Source of the DNA: Clavelina lepadiformis
Taxonomy: Eukaryota; Chordata; Ascidiacea; Aplousobranchia; Clavelinidae
Length of the DNA: 64,000 bases
Assembly: GCF_947623445.1 (NCBI RefSeq)
Contig: NC_135247.1
Coordinates: 16,060,501 to 16,124,500, forward strand
Direction: 5' to 3'
The position numbers were made by a program, and so were the translations under genes. The stretch's first letter is position 1. The number at the start of each line of letters is the position of its first letter. Shown here in pieces: positions 24,874-37,043 of the stretch. Below the pieces are notes generated by a model that worked only from the letters and a program-made list of their open reading frames with translations, had not been told where the DNA came from and made no database searches.

Positions 24874-27664
24874 AGTAATAACTGGCAATGAAATACTGTA
24901 TTCAAGGGAAAAACATGAACATCAAGTAGTGGTAAAATGTTATTAGTTGCAAACAGTGCAAGGGAGTAGTGAAGAAGTAATATTATAAATTCTGATAATA
25001 ACATTGTCCATAAGCATAATTACAAACTGTTCTTAAAATCACAAACTGGGTGTCAAACGTTTGGAAATATTGTACTCCCAGATTTCTGCTTGACAAAACT
25101 AAAACAATACACAGCAAAGTCGTAGTATATGAATGATAAAATTAACTTTATCTTGAAGCTGTAGCGTTAGAAAAATATAGGTGTGAAAATACTTCTTTGT
25201 ACCCAACGATATTTAGAAATGTATCTTAATATGATCAAGCAACATTGTGAGCTGGAAATAAGTTTAAGTAACTCGTTTAGTGAAGAACCAAAACGATATT
25301 TACGTCACGTCCTTAAAGTGTGAACGTGACCTCGCCACGACCGTCCAGGCGTTAGTTGTGGCGGCGCAAAGTTTGTCAAGACGCTAGATAAATTCACTGG
25401 AGTGACAATGACCGAAAAATTTTCAAAATTTTTGCACCACTATTCACCATCACGATTATTGAGCACAACTAGTCGACTATCCTTTAAAAATAGGTTCATT
25501 AACTTAAATAGCTTAGTTATTTCACTTATTCGCTTGCATATCGCTCGGTTAAAATCGCTTTGCAGAAACGTAGTTGTTTTAACACTCATGCTGAAATAAA
25601 TCTTAACAATAAAACATTTTGCTAATATTACAAAAACAACTGATATACTAAGAACGCAATAATTCTGTAATTTTAAAAATTTATTAAAACAATTCACTAA
25701 AGCAAATAGCTATCTTTATCGCCTCCTTGCGGAAGTTGAAATATAACTTGTAGGATACTTCTTTTTACCAAACCAAGTGTCAAGATTTTGAAACTGTAGC
25801 GAACAAACCAACAAACAAACTGCATTGCGTATGCTAAACTATCTAGCATACATTGTGATAGAAGATATAGCCTACATATATTCCTATAAATTTCAAGTCG
25901 TTGTACATATAGGATACATGGCAATTATACAACAAATTATTCCGACATCTATGAGACAGGAAAGAAAAAATATATCAGTTCAAACAACGAAAAGTACAAC
26001 AAAATAAAACTTAACAGCATGATGATAAATCACTTCGTATAAAAAGCTTTAGAAGCAGTGCATAATGTCAGGATTATTTACATTAATGTTTACTCTCTAG
26101 TTTATTCAATTCATTACCTCAAAGTGACCAAAAAAGATCAATCTGATGTATTTATGCAGGTGCAAAATATTTTATTCGCATCAAAATTGGCACCTGTTAG
26201 AATTAATCAGTTTTTCAGCTTTAATTTCTTTCTTAGTGGGCTTTCTATGCTTAAAACGTTATTTTCAACAGCTGAAACAAATGGAGTGGAAATATAACAC
26301 GTCAAGAATTTCCTTTTTTTATTTTACTTTAAAGACATCTAGGCTTAAGCAATTCAGCTTAAGCATCCAAGAAAAAAGCGTTTTATGGTGACCAACTTAT
26401 ATTTCTACAACAGCACCAACATTTCGAGCTAAAAGTGTCTAAGTAGGAAATATCAAAAGCATAGCGCTAAATCATAACAGCAGAAGCTTAACGTGTAGTG
26501 CGCTATGTTGACACCAAGAGGTTGAAAACTTAAAAAATGTTTATAAATAACTTTTTCGTATAACTGCATGACATGCCTTTGTGACAAAATAACATTTCGC
26601 ATCGTTGTTTATTTGTTTTTCATGTGTTTTCCCACGCTTCTATTTTGTTAGTGTTGTGTCACCCTGATTTCTTTTGTCCACTGTCTTATTTGATTTTGTT
26701 TTTTTTGGCGCCTCAGTGTTTCGATGTGGTCGAACGCGTAATCATTGCGTGCTCTTTTTCGATTGGTGTCCCGCATTTGCTTCAGGCGTAAGTAGTTGCC
26801 TTCCTGAGAAAAGGTGGCCTTTGAGTCAGTCTACGTTCGAGTGTTCAGAGCGAGGACTTGTCCTTTTATGGTCTCTCGGGTCTGCTGTTGCTGTTTTTAT
26901 TTTATTTTACCAACTTATTTTATATTTCTGTTCGTACCTTTAAGCCCCAAACGGAAATGAGTTTTTAATCTCTCATGAGAATACAATCAAGGTGCATTGC
27001 ACAACGTTCGTTGGTCTTGAGTGGACCGTGAAAGCGGTAAAAAACATACCTGGCAGAAGAAAATCTGTAAAACTTTCATTGAGATTGTAAACAATGCACT
27101 ATGCAATTTGATGATTAGTCTGAAACCAATCAATGATTCCATTCACATGATTATTGATACGTTACTGTATAACGATCGGTTATACAATCATTAATTTCGC
27201 GGATGACTGAAACGTAATTTCCTCATGAAAAATTATCGGAATGAATGAAACGTTGTCTAACTTTAGGCAGAAATAAATTGTGTACGATCTATTATTTCTT
27301 TTTTTGCTTGCAGACTTTTATGCTCGAAATTTGATGGAATGACGTTGGGTCGTTGTGCAAAGACATTTAATCTAAAATTTTCTATACATTGCTTTAACGT
27401 ATGTAGCTTAATTGTTTAAGGTTGTGGTTGCTTTGTCTTCATGGAGGCACAAAATAATGAATATCAAATGCACTTGCGTGCTGTAATCAACGAGAGTATA
27501 GCCACTAACAGGTATATATATATACTGTAGGCTAATAGCGTTGATATAATTAAGACCACCACTCTTGGCGGTTAACGTAACTATAGCAACCTTCTGATAC
27601 AATAATTAGCAACAGAATAAACACATCTTGCCTCATGCTGATGCTCACCTGTTTTTTAGTTTTA
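24874..27664. other. Intergenic region downstream of aCA-2
   Basis: No gene can be supported. A slightly more GC-rich patch at about 26690-26900 carries an 89-codon open frame rich in Cys, Phe and Trp with no recognisable domain. On present evidence it is more likely transposon-derived or chance sequence than a gene. Confidence 0.45.
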
Positions 27665-27958
27665 CAATACTGGGTCGTTGTGAAAACGATAAAAAATAAT
27701 CAAATGAAACCGACACGCAGTTTAATATATCACAAGAGCTTTTTGTCAGATTGTGCTGCCAAAGATGAAAGCAGCCGAACACTTCCTGAGAATAATCATT
27801 TATTAATTTGCAATTACAACTTTTTTATTAATCGGAATGTCAGGATATAAATCAGGACAAAACCATAAACAACAGTGCCACATTTGCGTAGGCTAAAGCG
27901 AAGAGATTTATAACACACTGCACATTTAGTCAAACCTGCCTTGTTAGCAAAAGCTCTT
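27665..27958 (+). repeat. Local tandem duplication, copy 1
   Basis: About 290 bases match 28356-28634 in the same orientation with roughly 90 percent identity by eye. The match starts near ATACTGGGT and ends near TTAGCAAAAGCTCT. The longest shared block runs through CACAAGAGCTTTTTGTCAGA and the following 40 bases. The copies are about 690 bases apart. Confidence 0.85.
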
Positions 27959-28355
27959 GTGCTATTCCTCTGCATACGTGTGTACAGGCTGCATTATATG
28001 TCGTAGTTGCACACGCATAAAATAGAGGGCTCCAAGCTTAGTCCGGTAGCCCGAAGAAAGTTGCCGTAAGAACACAAATGTTTCACTAGTTCATGCACTG
28101 TCACCTATAACATTTCTAGGCTGAATGTAATCAGCACAGAATGCAGCTGCCCTTTCATTATAACTAGAGGCAAATTTGCGATACATCTTAAAAAAAGTGT
28201 TGTAGGTAAACGCTTAATACATTGATTGAAAAACTTTTGTTTGACACCGGGACGGCCGAAAAAACATAGATGCTGCATAATTGGTTAATATGGGCGGGCC
28301 ATGTTGATTAGCTCAGCAGCTTTATAAGGGGCCCACCTTAATTTCAACGCTGGTA

Positions 28356-28634
28356 GAATACTGGGTTGTTGTGAAACGATAAAAATAACCAAGTGAAACC
28401 GACACGCAGCCTAATATATCACAAGAGCTTTTTGTCAGATTGTGCTGCCAAAGATGAAAGCAGCCGAACACTTCGTGAGAATAATCATTTATTAATTTGC
28501 AGTTACAATTTTTTTATTAATTGGAATATCAGGATAAAACCAGTGCCACGTTGCGCAGGCTAACGAGAAGAGATTTATAACACCCTGCACATTTAGTTAA
28601 AAAAGTTAGCTGTTAGCTGTTAGCAAAAGCTCTG
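28356..28634 (+). repeat. Local tandem duplication, copy 2
   Basis: Second copy of the repeat at 27665-27958. It lies about 230 bases upstream of aCA-3 and has small deletions relative to copy 1 near its 3' end plus a short GTTAGCT repeat. If transcription of aCA-3 starts close by, this copy is in its promoter region. Confidence 0.85.
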
Positions 28635-28860
28635 ATATATAGCGTTTACAAAATACTATTGAAACGTTTTTGCGTTAGACACCAGGCAAGCATAACAACG
28701 CAGAAAGTTTTACAAAAAAATATCTGACTGAGATTCTTAAAAGCATTGGACTGAGTTGGGAAAGGTTATAACCTATATCAAATAAAATATTTTAAAACTA
28801 TTTCTTCGTCATTTCAGAGATATTTTGAATATTGCATACAGACATATAGAAAAACCAGTC

Positions 28861-31154
28861 ATGATAATTGGGTTCTGTCTCTCCGTGCTATGCTTCTTCA
28901 CTGGTTAAATCGGCTTTGAAAATTACTATTAACGCTAAATGATACTTTATTAAATCGTGTTATCATGATTTGTTGCTGTTATGTTGTTATTGTCGGGAAT
29001 TGAAATATAATAAAAGTATATAGGCCTAGAATTCAATATTTAACTTCTACACCAAATGGAGCTATTATAACAAGTAATTTTCTGTGTTGTAGGCCAGACT
29101 GCTGGCAGTTCGTGGGAATACAGTTCCCCGGAAAGCTGGTCACGTGAGTATCCTGCATGTGGCGGACGACGACAATCACCGATCAATATTGACACGTCAG
29201 AAGCAGAGTCGTCCTGGATTCTGGAACGATTTCCAAAATCGCTTTTCTCTGAAGAACCAGAAAAAATGACGTTAAAGAACAATGGACATTCCAGTAAGAA
29301 GCTCGTTTGTGCCCAATTTGCGCTAGAAATTTTTGAAGAATAAGTTTCCTATTTTTATTTTACTTTTTCAGTTCAGGTCGATTTGACTGGTGGTTTCGTC
29401 ATTGACAACGTGCGTCTTCTATTCGACAGATACAAGGTGGTATTTCGACCACAACAAACTTCCATTTAAAGAAAAAATCAAACAAAACTTTGACAGCCAA
29501 AACGAAATGTGATTAAATACCATTTAATTTTAGGCTGTCCAGTTTCATGCCCATTGGGCAAAATCAAACGGAAAAGGATCGGAACATACAATCAACGATA
29601 AACGATATTGGGGCGAGCTTCATATCGTACTTTACAACACCGACTATGAAGATTTTGAAAGTGCGGTTAGCAAATCTGATGGTTTGGCTGTGCTGGCATT
29701 CTTTATTTATGTAAGCAACTTATTTAGTTTAACTAAGGTACTCTAATAGGATACTTATTACTAAAACATTTTAGTTAAGTTCCATTGTAGGTGCATTTTG
29801 GGTTATGCATTATGGTTGTTTAACCCAAACTTCACTTTCATTTCATCAAACTTTTTATAGCTAACTACCCTAAGGAGCTTAATCTGTACTTCCTTAAGTT
29901 TAAGAATCATGATTGTTAGAATCAAAACGTTGCGAAAAATCACAATGCATACTGAAGCGAAACATTTGCCGTCTTTGGTAACGAGAATGAAACATCTGAA
30001 CCTCGTCGTCATCGTTTGAGCTTTGGAGTTTTTTAGCTTCCCAGATTAAATGTTGAAGCAGGTATTGTCATCCAGAACGGGTAGGACGTGTGCTCCGCTT
30101 GAATCACTGTCGACAGGGCAGTAAGATAAATGACGTAGTTTGCTGTTTGCTTCTCCGCACAACGATCGCAGGTTCCCTGTCTGTGATGGTTTGAGCGGAA
30201 TCGACCGATTCAAATGCGCTAAATCCGCGCCAAAGCTAGCATGTGAAAAAGGATCTGCGGAAATCTGCATCGGGAAGACGTTATACAAGGTTTGGCAGAG
30301 CCTTCCTGCCATTCCGCATTCCATTATGGCCTAGAATCCGCCGGACGGGCCATACTAATGACATGCCACATTTGCTGTATTAGCTAACAATGCGACTAGA
30401 ACAATTGTGTAAAGTGTCCTCTAAAGAGCGTTTGATAAAATAATGTTCGTGCACAATCGTACTGGTAACTTATTTAACCTATTACGCAGCTAGATGATTT
30501 CATATTCAAGAACAGTGGATTTGACAAGATAACGCAAGAACTCTCCGATGGAAATGCTAAATATGAAGGAGAAAGCGTAGAAATTTCCCCTTTTCCTATT
30601 GATGACTTGTTGCAATGGACTTTCCTGGAATCGTATTACCGTTACTGGTAAGGAATTTACCCCTATTTGTTGTAATTGCTGTATGATGACGTACTTCCTG
30701 TTAGTTTTTGTTGTAAGCGAAGAAAGTAAGTTTAGACTTGTTTATAAATGAATGCCTAGTAGATAATCTCTGTGTATAATCGAATAAATACTGTTACAAG
30801 TTGCCTTAATCATTAAGTTTTGTACAAGTGTATGTTTGTATCAAAACTTTTAAATGCCATACATGATGACAGGGGCTCCCTGACGACCCCGCCGTGTTAC
30901 GAGAGCGTGACATGGACTGTTTTCGAAGACCCAATCTGCATTACTCGCTCTCAGGTTTGTTTCCATTGCTGAAGCTTACACTACCGGTTTAACGTCTCAG
31001 TCATGATATTTTTATTATATTTCAGGCAAGAGTGTTCGAAGAAATGGTCTACGAAAATGAACGTGGTCACCATCATGAACATCTTTACAACAATTATCGG
31101 CCAGTCCAACCACTCAACGGACGTACAGTTTATAGCTTTGACTATGACGACTGA
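28861..31154 (+). CDS. aCA-3: secreted alpha carbonic anhydrase without anchor
   Basis: Seven exons: 28861-28903, 29093-29293, 29372-29436, 29534-29710, 30490-30647, 30873-30954, 31026-31154; 284 residues. The second exon equals exons 2 and 3 of its neighbours joined without an intron. The exon 1 donor (GTTAAA) is weak, so the signal-peptide exon is the least certain part. Zinc ligands H108, H110 (QFHAHW) and H133 (GELHIVLYN), the shuttle His (NNGHS), SLTTPPC and the extracellular cysteine pair are all present. The last exon is short: it carries ERGHHHEH and ends in VYSFDYDD with no hydrophobic tail, so the product should be soluble and secreted. It is the most diverged member (YRYW before GSLTTPP, where the others have YRYQ). 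Its 3' half was copied to 37044-37717. Confidence 0.92.
30046..30340. other. GC-richer island in aCA-3 intron
   Basis: Within the 779-base intron between exons 29534-29710 and 30490-30647 lies a patch of clearly higher GC than its surroundings. It has open frames on both strands (92 codons on -, 64 on +). Neither translation shows a domain I recognise. The composition shift suggests inserted sequence, perhaps a transposon or retroposed gene fragment. No terminal repeats or target duplication are visible. Confidence 0.4.
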
Positions 31155-33597
31155 TACAGACGTGCGGAATTTATTCGCCTCAACTCAAATGCCTTAGGAT
31201 ACTGCGGCAAATAAATTGAATATATGAGAGCGTTTAAATGTGTTTATTATTTGTACAACAAAACGGCTAGTATAGTTATTTATGTACGGTACAGTATATA
31301 GTACACCAATGCAGTTAGGAAGTTCAAAGGTTATTTGCTCTTGAAAAAACTACAGCTTGTGGATAAGTAATTAGTTTAAAGTAAGAGCGGTTGTTAGTGA
31401 CTGAAACGATAAATCAAAGACTTTTACACGTACTTTGTGCTGGCTTTTTGACAATAAGCTGTAACGCTGTCCAAACGAAGGTTTAACTTTATAATTGTCG
31501 GCATTGAACAATTAGTCCCCGAATGAGCATCCGATTTCACAAAAAGCAAGGAATTGCAGCTGTAGATCAGGTGTTCGTTAAATATCAAGTGTGGCTGATG
31601 TAAAAATGTTTAAAAAAGATGAACTCCATCGACAAAAGCAAATGAATGTTCATAAAAAGCACCCATAACCCAGCATGCGCCACGATTCCAACGTACGAAA
31701 CCGAGTGAGATTGACTGGTGTCTTCACAAAGCGTTGCATTATGTTCACACTTTTTACACATGCTCATTACTCAGAGTATAGGTTGCATTCTAAAATGCAT
31801 TCCAGGTTCATTTCCTTAAAATGATTAAATCAGCATCACATGTAGTTAAATATATGAAAAAAAACTAAGATAAAAAACAACTATTCCAAATAGCGTACGT
31901 TTACTGTGATTGCTACAATGGACGCAAATCATATAGGACGGAAGAATTTTTTTGCATAAAGCTTCGTGCGTAATAATAAAATTAGTACACAGTACATCTA
32001 ATTGTTTGAATAACTCACAGCTGTATATGTGTAGGATAATCACTAAGGCATTTCAGAAGCAAGTGTAAAATCATTTGTATTTGATAAAGCCTATTAAAAT
32101 TTTCTCTTATATGTTTATCTTATGCTGCAAAGCGCAAATAGAAGAAATGACGTTTTGTAAGCTGTGGGTAAAATGAGTATTTTCCTGTTTCCTATTTCTT
32201 GTTTTGTGTATGCTTTCCGTTTTCGTCGTTTTACTCAATTTCTTGCGAAAAGCTTTCCTTCGTTTTAGGAATTTCTCTCATTCATTTTACTGTAAATAAC
32301 CTTCGGTCATAGATGATTCACTTTTGTTGTGTAGAGTGCATGAGGATTGATTTTGGTAATATCTCAAGTCATACTGTTCACACAAGTTCGAAGCAGAAGT
32401 TACATCCGAGTATACTTTATGCGAATGATTAAAACATTATTAGATATAAGTAAACATGAAACCACAAACACATTAATCACCCAACCCATTAGTAACAAAA
32501 CTCTGTGAGCTTGAAGTACAACAGCAAAAAAATAATTTAGTCCGAACCACACATTCATAGCTTTTACGCCATTCTGTAAAACCACAAACAACTTTGCCAT
32601 GTTACAAAGGGAGACATAAAGAGATATATTAATGTATGCTAAGGTACGAATTTTATTAAATCTGCAATCGATAGTTTTAAGTAATTCAATGTGTCTCCCC
32701 AGTTTAGACTACGAGCATGGAATTGTTTTCTATTTTTTTGGAATTGGTTAGTCTGAGGTCAGCCTCATCTTCAAATCTTTTTAAGATCAGTTTCAACACG
32801 AGAACAAGCTGTTTAAATTGAACCACCGCAACAAGCAAGAGTCAGTTCAGCTCATTTGTTTACGCCTCTCCGTATAGTTCACCCTCAGGTTGAGGTAAAA
32901 TCTTTACCCGGCAATGAGAGTCCGGTTCTCTGTTTCAGTTTTGTCCCAGTAATCAGAAGTTCGACAGCGACTGTTTAAATGTGTAACTGATTCCAGCCGA
33001 CAAATTTTATCATAAATGAATATAATGTATCTGTCTTCAAACATAACAGAAAGAATATGTATACTTTGTATACATGTTAATATGTATATTAATAACACTC
33101 AGAGCAGTAAATCAAACCTTACAAAGTAATTTTAAACTTTTTGTAAAGCTTTATTTTAATTCAATTTTATCTTTAATTCGTTGCAAACAAACGTTCGTTG
33201 TTTGTACGTATGAACGTTTGTATACTGCAAAGTGCAAATAGAAGAAATAATGTTTTGTAAGCTGTGAGTAATATGAGCCCGTGATAATTAATATATACGG
33301 GCTTTCCTCTATTGCGTTTGTTTTCGTTTTCCGTTTTCGTCACTTTACCCACTGCTAATTAAGAAGCTCACGTCTTCTCCAATATATTTCAGAGAACCTT
33401 CTCTCATGGCTGACACATTTTCGCTGGTAGAGTGAGAGTTGGTTTTGGTGATGTTTAATGTCGCGGTATGTTTCATGCTTCTAGGCTGCATAATGGCTGT
33501 AGTTGGGATTCTGATTATTAGCAATCAATCACCAGGCTTATGGTATATATGTTTACCGACAAACAAACATCTCAACTAAACAACATAGTTTTTTCAG
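31155..33597. other. Intergenic region between aCA-3 and aCA-4 (duplicated)
   Basis: No gene is seen. A poly(A) signal for aCA-3 is at 31210-31215. The whole stretch is repeated at 37718-40114 as part of the tandem duplication. The last 650 bases before aCA-4 appear identical in the two copies and should contain the aCA-4 promoter; the earlier part shows mismatches and small indels. Confidence 0.7.
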
Positions 33598-33641
33598 GTT
33601 TATTTTAAGATCTGCTAAAAAGAAAAAATCCTACTGAAAAC

Positions 33642-35619
33642 ATGAATGCACTTTTCCTTGCAGTAGTTTTGAGTTTTCTAACAGGTACTTCAACTACAGC
33701 CTAATAATGCCATGCAGCAATTGTGTTTTATTTATTTAGTGGAGTTGGTGGTTTGATTAGTTAATAGACCAACTTTAGACGATTATTGGTAAACTACAGT
33801 AAAAACTATTACATTAAAAAATAAAGCATATAGCGTGCACACTAAGCTAACATTTTTTCCTGATAATAATTTAGGCTCAACATTGGGTGCAACTTGGTCC
33901 TACGACGGTAAGAAAGTTTTACAAAAACCTAAGCAGTTTATCAGTTTCATTCACTTTCTTTTATGCAAAAGTTTGTGTTAAACTTTAAATTTATCTAAAC
34001 GTCACTTACCTTTATGCAGATATCCCTTCTTGGGCAACAAACTATCCTGCATGCGCAGGGGACCTACAGTCGCCCATTAATATTGTGTCCGATGATGCGG
34101 TCGTAGATGCTGACCTGGGCAATTTCAAGCACGCCTTGTTTGATAGACCTCCCCAAAGCATGTTGTTAAAGAACACCGGGTATACTCGTAAGTCTTCGCG
34201 TTATTATTATTAAGTTAAGTTATGATTTAGTTTTCGCGTAGCTGCTTGTATGGAGTAATTTGTTCAAAACCAGCTTTGTTTATTTGTTTAGTTCAAGTCG
34301 ATTTAACCAACGGCTACATCATCAATGATAGCAGCCTACTTCCTGGACAATTTAAGGTGCGGTTGCACGAGGGACGGAAGCAAAATAAGACATTTTACTT
34401 AAATCATATCCACAAAGAACGACTGTTTCAAATAAAAATATATCTTGTTTTTATGCAAATATTTGGGCATAGGCTTTGGCTTTTTAAACAAATATAGGCA
34501 ACTATAAAGCACATAGACCAGATAGAAATTTTAGGTAATGCTTCTACTTGTGTACAGGCGGCGCAATTCCACTTTCACTGGGCCGCCCCTAATGCAGCAG
34601 GGTCTGAGCATTTATTCAACGGTAACCAGTACTGGGGCGAGCTTCACATCGTACATTACAACACCAAGTATCCAGACCTTGGAACGGCAGCTAGTGAACC
34701 TGATGGTCTGGCAGTGCTCGGATTTTTTATGGCGGTAAGTATGGTCTATAATTCTATATGATTGTTGGTGATTTAGATAGTTTTCTGACTCCAGAGTTAA
34801 CTTAGACTAAAAACAAGTAGCATGCATAATGATGAAGTTAATATTATCAGGTATTAGTCTGTTTTCAGGACGATTATCCCCAAGACAACACTGCTGTAGA
34901 GCGTATAATACAACCGTTAGTTGACGACCAAGTAAATTATTACAAAGAAAATGCGACCTACTCAGCCACTTTCTCAATGGAGACATTCCTACCAAACAAT
35001 ATATCTGTTTACTACCGATACCAGTAGGTTATTTTTAGCTAACAGTTGTGCAACATCCCATTTAAAGTGTTTAACCTAAGAATAAAGATTGGTTATAAAG
35101 TATAACTAGTAAGTGCAAATTGCTTGTTTTTACCAGGGGTTCTCTGACGAATCCACCGTGTTATGAGAGTGTGGTGTGGACGGTCTTTAGTAAACCAATT
35201 CGTATATCACGCAGACAAGTAAGATTTTTTCAGATAAATTTTCAATTGTGTTGTCTTCACTAGATTAAGGATTTTGAAACTTTCCAACAATTGAACTTCG
35301 TGTAGAAGTACATGCGTTACAGTCACTCAAGTAAAAATGAACCTGTAAAGCAAGCACAAGACATTACTAAGGAGTAAACTGGCTGAAATATCATACTGTG
35401 TATTAACAGGCCAACATATTTGAGACAATGGTCTTCGAAAACGCCCGTGGTGCCAACGATACTGTCCCTATAAACAACAACTACCGACCGGTCCAGCCCC
35501 TCAACTACCGAACCGTGACTCGCTCTAGCTATTGCTCGGGGACCGGTTCATTCTCGATGCCGACTTTCCATTTTACCGCTTTATGCGCCACAGTCGTTGG
35601 ATTGATTACTGTGCGCTGA
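33642..35619 (+). CDS. aCA-4: extracellular alpha carbonic anhydrase, probably GPI-anchored
   Basis: Eight exons: 33642-33684, 33875-33907, 34020-34187, 34292-34356, 34558-34734, 34869-35023, 35137-35218, 35410-35619; all GT-AG and in phase, 310 residues. Signal peptide [14 protein letters not shown]. Zinc ligands are H108, H110 (QFHFHW) and H133 (GELHIVHYN), and the Glu of GSEH is kept. The proton-shuttle His is replaced by Tyr (NTGYT), and the residue after the catalytic Thr is Asn (SLTNPPC), a position that affects CA kinetics in other family members. The extracellular cysteine pair is present. The C-terminus after YCSGTGS is hydrophobic ([17 protein letters not shown]), which fits GPI anchoring. 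It is the intact partner of aCA-5 in the tandem duplication. Confidence 0.95.
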
Positions 35620-35961
35620 AATTTGTGCGCCCACTAACTTAGCCAAGCAAATAATACACACGTATATATAATATTATAAAATTAACCTATACTGTATCAT
35701 AGGTTTGAAATATGCTTGCTGCAACTGTTCGGTATATAGATATTCATTCATAGTAAATGGAACGAAAACGCTCGCACATTGATTGATATTAAAAACTCGT
35801 GCGTATACAGCTGCATTGACATTTCAACATAAGCTTTTGTTTTTCTTACTCATTTAGTATAGTGGTAACACCTTCATTTATGCCTCAGAATATTCAAGCT
35901 TGTCTTATGCGTGGCATATGCAGTTTGCTTTAACGCAAAATGTATGATGCTAAGTGTTATG

Positions 35962-36891
35962 GAATAAAATTTAATATATTCGGTTACGGAAACACTCCAA
36001 GGCATTGGTGCTTGTTGTCTATCGCAGTAAAGACAAGTTATTTGAACTTAACTATCGATTCAACCACGGCAAGCGGCCAGGTCATGCATATTCATGATCA
36101 AAAACTTCCAATAAAAACGGCCAAACAAGGTCTTTACAAAAACCTGACTCCAGTAAGCCTAGAGTTATTCTATCTCTGCTCAGAGGCAGTGCCCCTAACC
36201 CATGCTGATCGGCATTTACCTAAGAAATATATCACCAAGAAAGTCTCTGCAGTATGGGAATGAAGGTAACCTTGCACTACTACACCCTTACAAAAGCTGG
36301 TCAAAGGTGGTGAAGTCACTCTCCGTCATCCGTCATGGTTTTAGTATCGGAGTAAATAAGAAAGTATACAGCCTACTCAAAAGTATGGATAAAACTGCCA
36401 CATTCTTCCATCTCAACAACAAGAAAGCTAGAGGCCAACTGCTTGTACTCATCAATGGTTTGTTCCTGACTGCCATGTGAACCTTGCATTTAGTAGCATT
36501 AGTAGCATTAGCCTCCGCAGTGCCACTGAATAATTATTTAGATCCAGCCTTGGGTTACATACACCATTAAGTTTAAAGCTAACCTAACTATCACCATGTG
36601 GAGAATTAGTGGATACTTATGCCCATTCCCACTGGTTATCGCTGCGGCCAGATAATGGCTAGACACCAGGTTTAATTGCCAAAAAAAGCCATTGTGTTTT
36701 GTCTCTTTTTCCCAGTTCGCATTTTGAATCAGCCGATTTTAAGGAGGCACACAGACGCTCTTTTGAGATATCTCTCAGTGTCAAGTTATGCCTGTGCTTT
36801 GGCACATATTATTTGCCAAGAAAATAATACCAAATTAGCCACAGTCTTGGATCAGGAACAGTTCAACAACATATATATAGAGCGTAATATC
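35962..36891. other. 930-bp segment present only in unit A
   Basis: Unit B runs directly from AAGTGTTATG to TTTCGTT, while unit A has 930 bases between them. The segment is either an insertion in A or a deletion in B. It holds two overlapping + frames, one ending at 36263 and one at 36202-36480 (92 codons, Lys-rich, no recognised domain), and a triplicated GTAGCATTA-like run near 36489-36511. No clear terminal repeats or target duplication were found. Confidence 0.75.
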
Positions 36892-37043
36892 TTTCGTTAC
36901 GTTATGCAGTAACCCGCTTATTTGGCACAGATCCCCATAACTGCACAACATATCGTATATTTCTGCCCCATTCTCCGACCTCCAAACTCCAACCTCCAAC
37001 CACAAATGAGTATGCCTCAAAACATGGTTTAATGATTGTAGCG

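Larger units (their letters stand above)
30505..37043 (+). repeat. Segmental tandem duplication, unit A
   Basis: Sequence from TTCAAGAACAGTGG in exon 6 of aCA-3 through aCA-4 to TTTAATGATTG at about 37040 is repeated in the same orientation from 37044 to about 42623. Unit A contains the last part of aCA-3, the intergenic region and all of aCA-4. Relative to unit B it has 930 extra bases (35962-36891). Without these, both units are about 5.6 kb. The junction at 37043/37044 joins the unit's 3' end directly to the middle of an aCA-3 exon. Confidence 0.95.

Noticed and set aside
26674-26943. 89-codon frame with many Cys, Phe and Trp
   Set aside because: No signal peptide pattern, domain or paralogue was found; kept only as a note on the intergenic region.
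32904-33098. Frame on the - strand repeated almost unchanged at 39421-39615
   Set aside because: The similarity comes from the segmental duplication, not from protein constraint.
34807-34995. - strand frame identical in both duplication units (also 41330-41518)
   Set aside because: It is antisense to exon 6 of aCA-4 and aCA-5 and reflects that coding exon.
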